The notes below the pieces were generated by a model. The model was given only the letters and a program-made list of their open reading frames with translations, was not told where the DNA came from and ran no database searches. DNA of 64,000 nucleotides from Natroniella acetigena (lineage in GTDB: Bacteria > Bacillota > Halanaerobiia > Halobacteroidales > Halobacteroidaceae), in NCBI RefSeq assembly GCF_023227745.1, contig NZ_JALKBX010000003.1:33691-97690 (forward strand). Direction: 5' to 3'. Positions within the stretch are counted from its first letter, which is position 1; every line of letters starts with the position of its first letter. Shown one piece after another: positions 44,199-53,192 of the stretch. Both the position numbers and the translations under genes were made by a program.

Positions 44199-44537
44199 TT
44201 GATATCCAGTCACCTCTTAAACAGATCTGACTTTTTTCTCTTCGGGCCAACTTTGTGCCAAGCTTGGGAGCTGGTTACCTTAGATATTGTGTATAATGAT
44301 TGCAGATGTTGGCCCAGTGGAGGAGGGATTCATTATTGGTTAGTAGGAAAGAAAGTTACATTCGCTGGAGTAACTACAGCAGGTATTTCAGCAGGATATG
44401 AAGTTGTAAGTAAAGCGATTGAAGGTGAAGATATAGAAGCAGAAGAAGTTTTGAGTAATGCAGTAAAGACTGGCATTGATACAGGTGGTACTGTCATTAT
44501 ATCTTCCTCCTTGAAAATGATTAATATCTTGGCTTAA
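44199..44537 (+). pseudogene. Probable gene remnant after att copy 2
   Basis: The frame runs from the att repeat through a region without a ribosome site to a plausible protein segment of about 70 residues: GGGIHYWLVGKKVTFAGVTT, then AGISAGYEVVSKAIEGEDI, then AVKTGIDTGG. This part is glycine- and alanine-rich like a membrane or glycine-zipper segment. No good start codon matches GGAGGAGGG at about 44320. I regard it as a gene truncated at the integration boundary; function unknown. Confidence 0.4.
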
Positions 44538-44650
44538 TGGTTGTACAGGTCTGTGTATAAGGAGATTTGAGGAAAGAGGGGGATTTTTTTAGTCTTTATT
44601 TTAGAGTGGTGTATATAAATTTTAAGAAAGGAGAAAGTAATTAAGAGGTG

Positions 44651-45136
44651 ATGAAATTGATTTTAGATAATTTTGCTGGAGGATTAATTTTGTTTATATC
44701 TTTATTTTTTATGTTTTTAGTCGTTCCTGAACAAAAGATTAAAGAGTTTTTTAGCATTGGACTTGTAGGAGGGCTGGTACTTGCTTTAATATTGGTCTAT
44801 TTAATGCAAAATATGTTTGGTTTCTGGAATTTTCACAATGTTGATATTGTAACTATTGGTGATATACCACTCTTACTTTCTGCTGCTTGGATCCCAACTA
44901 TTATTATATTTTCTTATTTATTAGTTAAATTTAAAACAACTTCTGCTATTTCAAGTATCATTTTAGGTTTTCCTTTAGCTGCTGTAGTGGTTCATTATTT
45001 TTTGATTGACTATCAGCTATTAAGTTATGCAAATTGGAATCTATTATATACTTTTTTAGTATCTTTAAGTATTCACTTAGGTATAGCTTATTATCTTTAT
45101 CGAACTAATCAATTATTAAATTTTAATGAAAACTAA
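44651..45136 (+). CDS. Four- or five-pass membrane protein, unknown
   Basis: A 161-aa hydrophobic protein with about five membrane segments (GGLILFISLFFMFLVVPEQ, FFSIGLVGGLVLALILVYL, AAWIPTIIIFSYLLV, AISSIILGFPLAAVVVHYF, LYTFLVSLSIHLGIAYYLY). It resembles the CBO0543-like family of small membrane proteins of spore formers. The ribosome site GAGGTG lies directly before ATG 44651, so TTG 44657 may be the true start. Confidence 0.6.
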   Translation: MKLILDNFAGGLILFISLFFMFLVVPEQKIKEFFSIGLVGGLVLALILVYLMQNMFGFWNFHNVDIVTIGDIPLLLSAAWIPTIIIFSYLLVKFKTTSAISSIILGFPLAAVVVHYFLIDYQLLSYANWNLLYTFLVSLSIHLGIAYYLYRTNQLLNFNEN

Positions 45137-45145
45137 TAAATATTC

Positions 45146-45174
45146 TTGACATAATCTATTTGATGTAATATAAT
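45146..45174 (+). promoter_or_regulatory. Sigma-A promoter of the mgtE leader
   Basis: A consensus TTGACA (45146-45151) and TATAAT (45169-45174) are separated by exactly 17 bp. Transcription would start about 25 bp before the M-box riboswitch. Confidence 0.85.
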
Positions 45175-45206
45175 GCAAACGTGATGAAAATGATGAAAAT
45201 ATAATA

Positions 45207-45352
45207 CTTGTTAGGTGAGGCTCCTATATGAACATAGGCTACTGCCCAAAAACGTCCAGAGACGCCAATGGGTATAACAGGTAAGATCGGAATAAGGTCG
45301 ACCTAAGGTAGCTGATTGAATTTCAATCTACGTCATATAGTGCTAAAGCCAG
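45207..45352 (+). ncRNA. M-box (ykoK) magnesium riboswitch
   Basis: The leader contains the conserved M-box blocks in order: GTTAGGTGAGGCTCCTATAT, GAACATAGGCTACTGCCC, AGAGACGCCAATGGGT, AACAGG, GGTCGACCTAAGG and GCTAAAGCC. M-box RNAs bind magnesium and fold to end transcription when the ion is plentiful. It lies between a consensus promoter and a terminator, 190 bp before mgtE, a magnesium channel gene. Confidence 0.95.
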
Positions 45353-45385
45353 GACGAGGGGTATGAATAGTTTGTTTTTTTAGCT

Positions 45386-45413
45386 TAAAGACTCCTTGAG
45401 GGTCTTTTTTTAT
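45386..45413 (+). terminator. Riboswitch-controlled terminator
   Basis: AAAGACTC and its partial complement GAGGGTCTTT form a hairpin with a run of seven T, directly after the M-box. High magnesium should favour this terminator and switch mgtE off. Confidence 0.8.
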
Positions 45414-45544
45414 ATTTATACCTACTAATTTGTAGAAGGTGGTGATAATAAAGTGGTTGCAGATGATGACCAGGATGCATCGTATAGGTTTCAATATAAT
45501 CAATTTATAGTTCAAAGTTATTACAATATTAAGGAGGGATTAAT

Positions 45545-46909
45545 ATGCCACTTTATGAAGAAATCACCCAGCTTATATCAAGAAAAGAGATGAAGGACTT
45601 AAAAGAGAGATTAAAGGAGCTTACTGTAATAGAGGTTGTAGAGCTTATTAGAGAGTTGGAAAGAAAACAACAGGTGATTGTTTTTAGATTACTAGGTAAA
45701 GATTTTGCTATTGAGGTGTTTGAAAAGCTTGAGCCTGGTTTTCAAGAAGAGTTGATAGCTTCTTTTGCAGAAAATGAAGTTATCAAACTTATGGAAGATT
45801 TAGAATATGATGATCGAGCAAGGCTATTAGATGAACTGCCAGCTAAGGTAGCTAAAAGGATAATGAACTCATTTGATAAGGAAGAAAGGGAGACTATTGC
45901 TAATCTGTTAGGATATGCTCCTGAGACTGCAGGAAGGATTATGAATCCAGATTATATTTGCTTGAAGAAAGGGATTACTGCCCAAGAGGCATTAGATCAA
46001 GTTAGAAAGGTTGGTATTGATAAAGAGGCAGTTTATTCAATCTATATTACTAGTCAAGAACGTAGATTGGAAGGAATTCTCTCTTTAAGGGTCTTAGTTA
46101 TGGCAGCTCCAGATGAAAAGATTGAAAATATTATGTATGATCACCCAATCTCAGTAAATACTTATACTGATCAAGAGGATGTTGCTCGTTTACTTCAGCA
46201 ACAAGATTTCTTATCTGTACCGGTAGTAGATAGGGAAAATAGATTGGTTGGAGTAGTAACCTTCGATGATGCAATGGATGTAATTGAAGAGGAGACTACC
46301 GAAGATATTTTAAATAAAGCTGGTCTTACAAATATAGGTCAACAAGAGACAGACCGTAGTAGAACTTTAATTTCAGGTTCATTGTTGGATGTTTTTAAGG
46401 TGCGTCTACCATTCTTAATTATTACATTAATTGGTGGGATGATGGCTGGTGCAGTTATTGAAGGTTTTGAAGAAACATTAGAAGCAATTGCAGCTTTGGC
46501 TATCTTTATCCCTGTAATTATGGATATGGGTGGTAATGTCGGGACTCAGTCTTCTACTATCTTTTCTAGAGCTTTAGCTTTAGGTCAGATAAATACGAGA
46601 AGGTTCTTTAAGCATTGGTTACGTGAAGTTGGTATTGGGTTGAGTATGGGAGCATTTCTCGGTTTAGCTGCTGGTCTTATTGCAGCGTTTTGGCAGCAGT
46701 TACCTGCATTAGGAATCGTAGTTGGTTTATCTTTAATATTAACAGTTACGATAGCTACGTCATTAGGGTTTATGATTCCTTATATTTTATTTAAATTAGG
46801 ATTCGATCAGGCGGCTGGTTCTGATCCAATTATTACGACAATTAAGGATATTACAGGATTATTTATTTATTTTTTCCTTGTAAGTCAATTTCTTGGTCAT
46901 ATGTTGTAA
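45545..46909 (+). CDS. mgtE: Magnesium transporter MgtE
   Basis: A 454-aa magnesium channel of the inner membrane. The N-terminal superhelical domain (about 1-125, ending LGYAPETAGRIMNPDY) and a CBS pair (about 130-250; NIMYDHPISVNTYTDQEDVA and FLSVPVVDRENRLVGVVTFD) sense internal magnesium. Five membrane helices follow (about 280-454) with PVIMDMGGNVGTQSSTIF, the conserved pore region. Ribosome site AAGGAGG. It is controlled by the M-box upstream and followed by a strong terminator. Confidence 0.96.
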   Translation: MPLYEEITQLISRKEMKDLKERLKELTVIEVVELIRELERKQQVIVFRLLGKDFAIEVFEKLEPGFQEELIASFAENEVIKLMEDLEYDDRARLLDELPAKVAKRIMNSFDKEERETIANLLGYAPETAGRIMNPDYICLKKGITAQEALDQVRKVGIDKEAVYSIYITSQERRLEGILSLRVLVMAAPDEKIENIMYDHPISVNTYTDQEDVARLLQQQDFLSVPVVDRENRLVGVVTFDDAMDVIEEETTEDILNKAGLTNIGQQETDRSRTLISGSLLDVFKVRLPFLIITLIGGMMAGAVIEGFEETLEAIAALAIFIPVIMDMGGNVGTQSSTIFSRALALGQINTRRFFKHWLREVGIGLSMGAFLGLAAGLIAAFWQQLPALGIVVGLSLILTVTIATSLGFMIPYILFKLGFDQAAGSDPIITTIKDITGLFIYFFLVSQFLGHML

Positions 46910-46939
46910 AGAAAGATTTTAAAATTAAATATTTAATTA

Positions 46940-46979
46940 GAACAAACTCTTATCTGTTAAGATAAGAGTTTGTTCTTTT
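46940..46979 (+). terminator. Strong terminator after mgtE
   Basis: A perfect 15-bp stem (GAACAAACTCTTATC and its complement) with a six-base loop, followed by CTTTTC. It ends the mgtE unit. Confidence 0.85.
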
Positions 46980-47016
46980 CTTAGATTTTTTTATTACTCT
47001 CTATTACCTGGTTTTT

Positions 47017-47054
47017 AACTGTCAACTGTAAATTGTAAACTGTACACTGATATA
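47017..47054. repeat. Dispersed repeat end fragment
   Basis: AACTGTCAACTGTAAATTG followed by TAAACTGTACACTGATATA matches the right end of the elements at 26223 and 55083. No left end is visible here. Confidence 0.45.
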
Positions 47055-47155
47055 AAGTGTTGGCCTGAGCGATTTTACTAATAATCTTAATTTTTTAGTT
47101 AATAATAATAAGGATGGTTTATTTTTATATTTTAACAATCGGGAAGGGATTGGCT

Positions 47156-48001
47156 ATGAAGAATAAATGGTTGAAAGCTAGAAGTTTCAAAGATGTCTTA
47201 GTTATAGTTTTAGTGATTTATGGAATATTATTAGCTGCTTTTTATCTATTTCAAGATCATTTGTTATTTAGAAAGTCTTCTCTTACGGAAGAGCGTTTAC
47301 AGGAGATTGAAGCTGAATATCCTCAGGCAGAGGAAGTTGAACTAGAGATGGCTGATGGTGTCAGATTGCATGGTTGGTTAGTTAAAGCAGCAGAGCAGAA
47401 TAAAGCTCCATTAATAATTTATTTTGGTGGTAATGCTGAAGAGGTTTCTGGGGTAATTGAAAAAGAGGAGAAATTTGAAGGCTATTCTTTATTAGTGGTT
47501 AATTATCGGGGGTATGGTTTAAGTGAAGGGGAGCCAGAAGAGGATAAATTATTTAGTGATGCTCTTTATCTATATGATCACTTCACTACTTTGGAGAGTA
47601 TAGATAGTGAAAAAGTCCTTACTATGGGTAGAAGTTTGGGGACAGGTGTTGCTGTCCATCTAGCTGCCAATAGAGATGTAAGAGGAGTGATTTTAGTCTC
47701 TCCTTACGATAGTATCGAAAATTTGGCCCAGGATATCTTTCCTTTTTTACCGATGGAGTTAATTTTAAAACATGAGTTTGATTCTATATCTAAAGCACCT
47801 GATTTGGAAGTTCCAGTGTTGATTTTAGCTGCTGAAGATGATCGAATAGTACCTGTTGATTATTCAAAGGCACTCTATGATAAATGGTCAGGAGGGAAGG
47901 AATTTAAGGTAATAGTTAATAGAGGACATAATAATCTACATCGTAGTAAAGAGTTTTGGGAGTATATTAGTGATTTTATTCAGAATTTGAACCTTGGCTA
48001 G
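47156..48001 (+). CDS. Membrane-anchored alpha/beta hydrolase
   Basis: A 281-aa protein with an N-terminal membrane anchor (about 13-31, VLVIVLVIYGILLAAFYLF) and an ABHD17/FrsA-like hydrolase domain. The oxyanion region is YFGGNAEE, the nucleophile is Ser in MGRSLGTG (about 160), and an acid-His pair is suggested by LAAEDDRIVPVDY and NRGHNNLH. The substrate is unknown; relatives act as esterases or thioesterases. ATG 47156 is preferred over the ATG at 47114, since GGGAAGGG lies just before it. Confidence 0.82.
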   Translation: MKNKWLKARSFKDVLVIVLVIYGILLAAFYLFQDHLLFRKSSLTEERLQEIEAEYPQAEEVELEMADGVRLHGWLVKAAEQNKAPLIIYFGGNAEEVSGVIEKEEKFEGYSLLVVNYRGYGLSEGEPEEDKLFSDALYLYDHFTTLESIDSEKVLTMGRSLGTGVAVHLAANRDVRGVILVSPYDSIENLAQDIFPFLPMELILKHEFDSISKAPDLEVPVLILAAEDDRIVPVDYSKALYDKWSGGKEFKVIVNRGHNNLHRSKEFWEYISDFIQNLNLG

Positions 48002-48087
48002 TTTTGTAAAAAGAAAATAGCTCGAAAAAAATTAACATAATCTTCATTCCTGAATATAATATGGTAAAAGAAGAGAGGAGGGAGATT

Positions 48088-48498
48088 ATGGGCCAATATG
48101 ATGAGCAAAGCTTTGAACCTGGAACCTATGACGACTGGTGGGATGATTGGAATGATGACTGGAATGATGACTGGAATGATGATTGGGACAATGATTGGGA
48201 CGATAACTGGTTAGGAGAAAGAGATAATCCACGTAGAAGAAGACCGCCAAGGAGGAGACCACGGAGACGGCGTCCACCTAGAAGAAGACCTCCTAGAAGG
48301 AGACCCCCTAGAAGACGTTGTCCACGAGGAACTAGAGAATATGTTGTTCGCAGAGGAGACACATTTTTTTCAATAGCAAGAAGGTTTGGTACTACAGCAA
48401 GAGAATTGAGAAGGCTTAATCCAAGAATAAGACCAGAAGATTTGAGAACTGGGCAAGTAATATGTGTACCTGTAGCTAGAACTTTTAATGATAATTAA
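48088..48498 (+). CDS. LysM protein with acidic Trp/Asp tract and Arg/Pro tract
   Basis: A 136-aa protein of three blocks. Residues 15-41 repeat WDDWNDDWNDDW and are strongly acidic; 49-80 repeat RRRPPRRRPP and are strongly basic; 85-128 form one LysM domain (EYVVRRGDTFFSIARRFGTT, then TGQVICVP). LysM binds peptidoglycan or chitin-like sugars. No signal peptide is present. In spore formers, LysM proteins without signals are often spore coat or cortex proteins (SafA type), which would suit the nearby spore genes, but this is inference. ATG 48088 has GAGGAGGGAG before it. Confidence 0.75.
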   Translation: MGQYDEQSFEPGTYDDWWDDWNDDWNDDWNDDWDNDWDDNWLGERDNPRRRRPPRRRPRRRRPPRRRPPRRRPPRRRCPRGTREYVVRRGDTFFSIARRFGTTARELRRLNPRIRPEDLRTGQVICVPVARTFNDN

Positions 48499-48551
48499 GA
48501 GTTCTAATCATGCTATGTTGATAAGTTAAATAAGTGATCATTATTTAATAG

Positions 48552-48593
48552 AAGGTGTAGTTTAGGGAGGAGAGCGGCTCTGAGCTACACCTT
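48552..48593. terminator. Hairpin between convergent genes
   Basis: AAGGTGTAG pairs perfectly with CTACACCTT at 48585-48593 across 24 bases. It lies between the converging LysM gene and the channel gene on the minus strand. There is no long T tract on either side, so termination is likely but not certain. Confidence 0.45.
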
Positions 48594-48629
48594 TAAAACA
48601 TACACGTTAACTTAATATATTTTCTCTAG

Positions 48630-49418
48630 TTATTTTAGCCAAGTGTTTATCTTTATTATTCCGATTATAATTACTAAAATTATAATTAATACTTGTAGTA
48701 TGGTATGAGTGGTCTGTCTTATCTCTTGATTTTTTTCTTTTTGTTGGTTTAAGTCTTGCTCACTAGTAAAGTTTAAAGTTACATAAACGGTGAAAGTGAT
48801 AATTAATATAAATACTCCTGTTAAGACTTGGAATATAGAGAATAATTGTGATAGAAAATGATTAGGGAAGATATCACCATATCCTACTATAGTAATTGTA
48901 TTAGCACTGAAATAGACTGCTTCAAAGATATTGCTAAATGTAGGTTTGAATAGGTTTTGACCAGCAGCAACAAGGGATTGGGCGTAACTAGTATTTAAGG
49001 CATAAAAGATTAATCCATAATTTAAGATTAATTCGAGGTAAGCTTTTAGGGCAAGGTTGTAGCGATCGAAATAACTTAACCCTTCTTTTATTTGAGGTTT
49101 ATTTTTCATTTTATGATTGCAATCCAGTAAAAAGACGATGAAAATTTCAAGCACTCGAGAAACTGCATAATAACCAATCAGAAAAAAAGCTATTCTACTT
49201 AAAAGAGGGAATCGGCTTGACCAGTAAGGCCACAAGAGTAAAAGGCCGAAAAATAGCCAAGTTAATGATAAATAAATATTACTAATTCGTTTGATAACTT
49301 TTTGTTTTAATTTTTTGTTCTTTTTTATTTTTTTATGGTTTTTTACTAGATCTGTTAATAGATAGGTCGGTGAAATAATAGAGATAGTATAAATTAAAAA
49401 TAAATTAGCCAGTTGCAT
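48630..49418 (-). CDS. Potassium channel-like membrane protein
   Basis: A 262-aa protein with five or six membrane segments. The pore loop is clear: NTITIVGYGDIFPN, containing the selectivity filter TIVGYGD (about 176-182), followed by the inner helix IFQVLTGVFILIITFTVYV. There is no regulatory RCK domain. It would form a tetrameric potassium-selective channel. Potassium uptake and release is important for halophiles, which fits the presumed host. Confidence 0.82.
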   Translation of the reverse strand: MQLANLFLIYTISIISPTYLLTDLVKNHKKIKKNKKLKQKVIKRISNIYLSLTWLFFGLLLLWPYWSSRFPLLSRIAFFLIGYYAVSRVLEIFIVFLLDCNHKMKNKPQIKEGLSYFDRYNLALKAYLELILNYGLIFYALNTSYAQSLVAAGQNLFKPTFSNIFEAVYFSANTITIVGYGDIFPNHFLSQLFSIFQVLTGVFILIITFTVYVTLNFTSEQDLNQQKEKNQEIRQTTHTILQVLIIILVIIIGIIKINTWLK

Positions 49419-49585
49419 AATTTATCACCATTTTTTTAGTTTTGTAAAAGAATCAATAATCAAGAGCTATAAAACAATTAGATTACCAAGTTTAGAAGAT
49501 TTCCTTTTAGCTGAGGATACTTAGGTTGTGATATGTATTATTTTATCATAATAGAGAAGTTCTTATGTATTAATGCTAAATTTTT

Positions 49586-49616
49586 CATAAAAAAGAACGG
49601 GCTGGTTGGCCCGTTT
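49586..49616 (-). terminator. Terminator of the tiny peptide gene (minus strand)
   Basis: AACGGGC and GCCCGTT flank a six-base loop. On the minus strand they are followed by CTTTTTT. It lies 47 bp after the stop of the 31-aa peptide. Confidence 0.65.
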
Positions 49617-49662
49617 AAATAATAGTTAGGAAAAAGAAAGATTAAAGGAAGTTAGAAATTAT

Positions 49663-49758
49663 TTATAACTTACAGCTATAGCTGTAAAAGCCGAGAAGCA
49701 ATAAGATTAAGATTAAAAATAATATATATGCATCATCTTGCTTAGCTCCTACTCCCAT
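49663..49758 (-). CDS. Tiny hydrophobic peptide (YjcZ-like), copy A
   Basis: A 31-aa peptide, MGVGAKQDDA then YILFLILILLLLGFYSYSCK, with AAAGGAGGGG nine bases before its ATG and its own terminator. It consists of a polar start and one membrane helix. Two similar peptides occur at 54831 and 62669, all with the core FLILILLLLG. The pattern resembles YjcZ-type tiny membrane proteins of spore formers, some of which are made in the forespore or spore coat. Confidence 0.7.
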   Translation of the reverse strand: MGVGAKQDDAYILFLILILLLLGFYSYSCKL

Positions 49759-49759
49759 A

Positions 49760-50080
49760 TATTTCCCCTCCTTTCAATCCAAAATTAAATGCTTTTACAA
49801 TATAGTATGTATCAATGAAAAATATGTTAATAAAAAAATAATTAATTGCTTAAAGTGGGCGATAGCCCTTTTATTCAGCGGTTGCTGCATTATAAGTTGT
49901 GGCAAATACATCAACTTTAATTATTTATAAAATATTACAAAAGAGTAATATTCAATTATTTAGAATTAATATAATATAGTAAGAGATTATCTCTATAATT
50001 TATAAGAGATGAATACTTGATTTTATTAGATAAAATAGTTATTTGATTAGGTTAAATTTATTTTAAGGAGGGAGTAGGAA
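49760..50080. other. Intergenic region before prkA
   Basis: An AT-rich 320-bp region between the divergent tiny peptide gene and prkA. GGGC-GATA-GCCC with TTTT (49857-49872) is a weak terminator-like hairpin. It probably holds the promoters of both genes, but I see no clear sigma-A boxes, which could mean sporulation sigma factors are used. Confidence 0.4.
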
Positions 50081-52009
50081 GTGACTGAATCGGCTGATTT
50101 TAAGAATTTAATTCAAAAGAGTAAAGCGAGAAAGAAAAGAGAAAGGTTTGAGGGAACATTTTTAGAGTATTTAGAGGTGGTTTCTAAAAATCCAGAGATT
50201 ACCAAATTAGCTCATGAGAGAATTTATAATATGATTGTCTCTAAAGATGTTAATTTAATTAAGACTGAGCAGGATCCAGTACTGCGGAGAATATATGGAC
50301 ATGATAGAATCAAAAAGTATGACTTCTTTGAAGAGTTTTATGGGATAGATAAGGTTCTGATGAAGATTGTACGTTATTTAAAGTCAGCAGCAATGAAAGG
50401 GGAGGAATCAAGGCAGGTTTTATACCTTGTTGGTCCGGTAGGTTCAGGAAAATCTTCTATAGTTGAATTATTAAAGAAAAGTTTGGAAGAATTACCCCCA
50501 ATCTATACTTTAGAAGATTGTCCAATGCGCGAAGAACCTCTTCATTTGATTCCTAAACATCTGCGTTCTGAATTTGAAGAGTTGTTAGGAGTAGAAATAG
50601 AAGGAGAGCTCTGTCCTCATTGTCGCTATCGATTAGAAGATGAGTTTAATGGTGATTATGAAAAGTTTCCTGTGGTAACTGAAAACTTTTCAATTACATC
50701 GAGAAAAGGGATCGGAGTGGTTCCTCCAGTTGATCCAAATAATCAGGATACTTCAGTTTTGATTGGCTCTGTAGACATTTCAAAATTGGATCTATATCCA
50801 GAAGATGATCCGCGCTCATTTTCTTTAAATGGTGCTTTTAATGTAGGAAATCGAGGCTTAGTAGAGTTTATTGAGGTCTTTAAAAATGATGTTGAGTATC
50901 TACATGCGATGATTACTGCTACTCAGGAAAAAGTTATCCCTTCGCCAGGAAAAGGAGCTATGATCTATTTTGATGGTTTAATAATTGCTCATTCGAATGA
51001 AGCAGAATGGAATAGATTTAAATCTGATCATACAAATGAAGCTATTCTTGATAGAATTGTTAAAATCGAGATGCCTTATTGTTTACGGCTGAGTGAAGAA
51101 GAAAAGATTTATAAAAAGCTTTTGAGTAAGAGTAAATTTGAGGCACATATTGCTCCTCATACAATCAAAGTAGCAGCTATGTTTGCTATTTTAAGCAGAT
51201 TAGTCCCTTCAAATAAGGTTGATCCTGTAACTAAGCTGAAAATTTATAATGGAGAAGAGATTGTAGAACAAGGAACTACTAAACGAGTTGATATTATGGA
51301 ATTAAGGGAGGAAGCTCCAGGAGAAGGTATGGAAGGGATTTCTCCTCGCTTTGTTACTAAATGTTTAGATAGCTGCCTATCAGAGTCGGAACACAATTGT
51401 ATCAATCCATTATCTGTTTTAGAGGCTTTAATCAAATCAGTTAAGGAGTTATCGATTGGTGAAGATAAGAAAGAGCGATATTTAGAATTTTTACAAGATA
51501 GCATTAAAAAGGAGTATAATAAGCTTCTTGAGAAAGAGGTTACTAGAGCATTTGTTGTCGGTTACCAAGAACAGGCAGAGCAGCTATTTAATAATTATTT
51601 AGATCATGCTGAAGCTTTTGTTAATAAGACTAAGATTAAAGATGATAATACAGGTGAGGAATTAGAAGCAGATGAAGAATTTTTGAAGTCAATTGAGCAA
51701 CAAATCGGTATTACAGGTGCTACAGCTAAAGGGTTTAGACAGGATGTAACTTCATATATGTTTGCTTTAATGCGAAAAGATTCTAAGGTGGATTATACCA
51801 GTTATGAGCCATTGAAAGAGGCAATTGAGAAGAAATTGATTGCTTCTGTTAAAGAATTGTCTAGGGTCATAACTCAAGCTAAGGTAAGGGATGAGGAACA
51901 GAAGGAAAAATATGATGCTATGGTAGAAGAGATGAAAAGAACTGGTTATTGTGCTCAGTGTTGTAATGTGATTTTAAAGTATGCTGCTAATAACCTTTGG
52001 AAAGATTAG
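50081..52009 (+). CDS. prkA: Serine protein kinase PrkA
   Basis: A 642-aa AAA-type protein kinase. It carries the P-loop GPVGSGKSS (about 118-126) and the PrkA pattern EDCPMREEPLHLIP, CPHCRYRLEDEF, FSITSRKGIGVVPPVDPNNQ, NRGLVEFIEVFKN, and HSNEAEWNRF with DRIVKIEMPYCLR. In Bacillus PrkA takes part in sporulation. It heads a three-gene cluster with yhbH and spoVR. GTG start with AAGGAGGGAG. Confidence 0.96.
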   Translation: MTESADFKNLIQKSKARKKRERFEGTFLEYLEVVSKNPEITKLAHERIYNMIVSKDVNLIKTEQDPVLRRIYGHDRIKKYDFFEEFYGIDKVLMKIVRYLKSAAMKGEESRQVLYLVGPVGSGKSSIVELLKKSLEELPPIYTLEDCPMREEPLHLIPKHLRSEFEELLGVEIEGELCPHCRYRLEDEFNGDYEKFPVVTENFSITSRKGIGVVPPVDPNNQDTSVLIGSVDISKLDLYPEDDPRSFSLNGAFNVGNRGLVEFIEVFKNDVEYLHAMITATQEKVIPSPGKGAMIYFDGLIIAHSNEAEWNRFKSDHTNEAILDRIVKIEMPYCLRLSEEEKIYKKLLSKSKFEAHIAPHTIKVAAMFAILSRLVPSNKVDPVTKLKIYNGEEIVEQGTTKRVDIMELREEAPGEGMEGISPRFVTKCLDSCLSESEHNCINPLSVLEALIKSVKELSIGEDKKERYLEFLQDSIKKEYNKLLEKEVTRAFVVGYQEQAEQLFNNYLDHAEAFVNKTKIKDDNTGEELEADEEFLKSIEQQIGITGATAKGFRQDVTSYMFALMRKDSKVDYTSYEPLKEAIEKKLIASVKELSRVITQAKVRDEEQKEKYDAMVEEMKRTGYCAQCCNVILKYAANNLWKD

Positions 52010-52019
52010 GAGAGATAAA

Positions 52020-53174
52020 ATGGCCATATTCAGAGAATATAAGAATACGGGTAAAGATCGTTCTGCTGAAGATCGTAGGCGACATCGAGAGTTAATAGAA
52101 GATAGTATCAAGAAGAATATCAGTGATATTATCGCTGAAGAGAGTATTATCGGAAAAAGTAAGGATAAAAAAATTAAAATCCCGATTAAGGGTTTGAAAG
52201 AGTATCGTTTTTTACATGGAACTAATAAGCCAGGTGTAGCAAGTGGAAGTGGTGAAGAAAAAAGGGGAGATAAAATTTCTAAACCGCGAAAACAACAAGA
52301 TTCTGGGCAAGGAGGTGCAGATCAAGCTGGAAATCAAGAAGGGGAGGATATTTATGAAACAGAAATTACTATCGAAGAATTGATAGATTATTTGTTTGAA
52401 GATTTGGATCTTCCTTATATGGAAAGAAAGAAATTATCTAAGATCGAAACTGAAAGCACCTTTAAGAAGTCAGGTTATAAAAAGAAAGGAATTCCTCCCA
52501 GGTTAGCTAAAAAAAGAACTATGATTGAAAGGATTAAAAGAAAGAAGGCATATATTCGAACTCATGATGATTTTGATGAAGATGAAAGATTTCCTTTTCA
52601 TAATGAAGATCTTCGTTATTATCGAATTAAAGAAGAAGAACGTAAAGAATCTAATGCAGTTGTAATCTGTATTATGGACACTTCTGCTTCGATGAGTCAA
52701 ACGAAAAAGTATTTGGCCCGTAGTTTTTATTTCTTATTATATCAATTTATTCAAATGAAATATCAAAATGTTGAAATTGTATTTGTAGCTCATACTACAC
52801 AGGCAAAAGAGGTAACGGAGGATGACTTTTTTCATAAAGGGGAATCAGGTGGAACTTATATCAGTAGTGGTTATCAAAAAGGGTTGGAGATAATTGAAGA
52901 ACGTTATGATCCAGCGCACTGGAATATTTATTGTTTTCATTGTAGTGATGGGGATAATTGGAGTGAAGATAATCAAAAGGCTTTACAATATGCTCAAAAG
53001 TTATGTGATATATGTAATTTATTTGGTTATGGAGAAATAAAACCTAACTATACTAGAAGTGCAATTAAAGCTCTTTATTCCAAGGAAATTGATAACCTGA
53101 ATCTATCTTTAGTAACAATTTCAACCAAGGAAGATATCTGGCCTTCTTTCAAAGAAATGCTAGAAAGTGATTAA
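52020..53174 (+). CDS. yhbH: YhbH/YeaH family protein (DUF444)
   Basis: A 384-aa protein of the DUF444 family, always found near prkA and spoVR. The C-terminal half is a von Willebrand A-like fold with the metal-site motif VVICIMDTSASMSQTKKYLA and later GGTYISSGYQKGLEII. The N-terminal half is basic and contains RRRHRELIEDSIKKNI. ATG 52020 follows AGGAGAGAT; the upstream in-frame ATG lies inside prkA. In Bacillus it is linked to sporulation. Confidence 0.93.
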   Translation: MAIFREYKNTGKDRSAEDRRRHRELIEDSIKKNISDIIAEESIIGKSKDKKIKIPIKGLKEYRFLHGTNKPGVASGSGEEKRGDKISKPRKQQDSGQGGADQAGNQEGEDIYETEITIEELIDYLFEDLDLPYMERKKLSKIETESTFKKSGYKKKGIPPRLAKKRTMIERIKRKKAYIRTHDDFDEDERFPFHNEDLRYYRIKEEERKESNAVVICIMDTSASMSQTKKYLARSFYFLLYQFIQMKYQNVEIVFVAHTTQAKEVTEDDFFHKGESGGTYISSGYQKGLEIIEERYDPAHWNIYCFHCSDGDNWSEDNQKALQYAQKLCDICNLFGYGEIKPNYTRSAIKALYSKEIDNLNLSLVTISTKEDIWPSFKEMLESD

Positions 53175-53192
53175 GAAGGGTAGGGGATAAGG

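Noticed and set aside
48126..48362. A 78-aa minus-strand frame opposite the LysM gene
   Set aside because: It is the reverse reading of the Arg/Pro and Asp/Trp repeat DNA and has no start signal.
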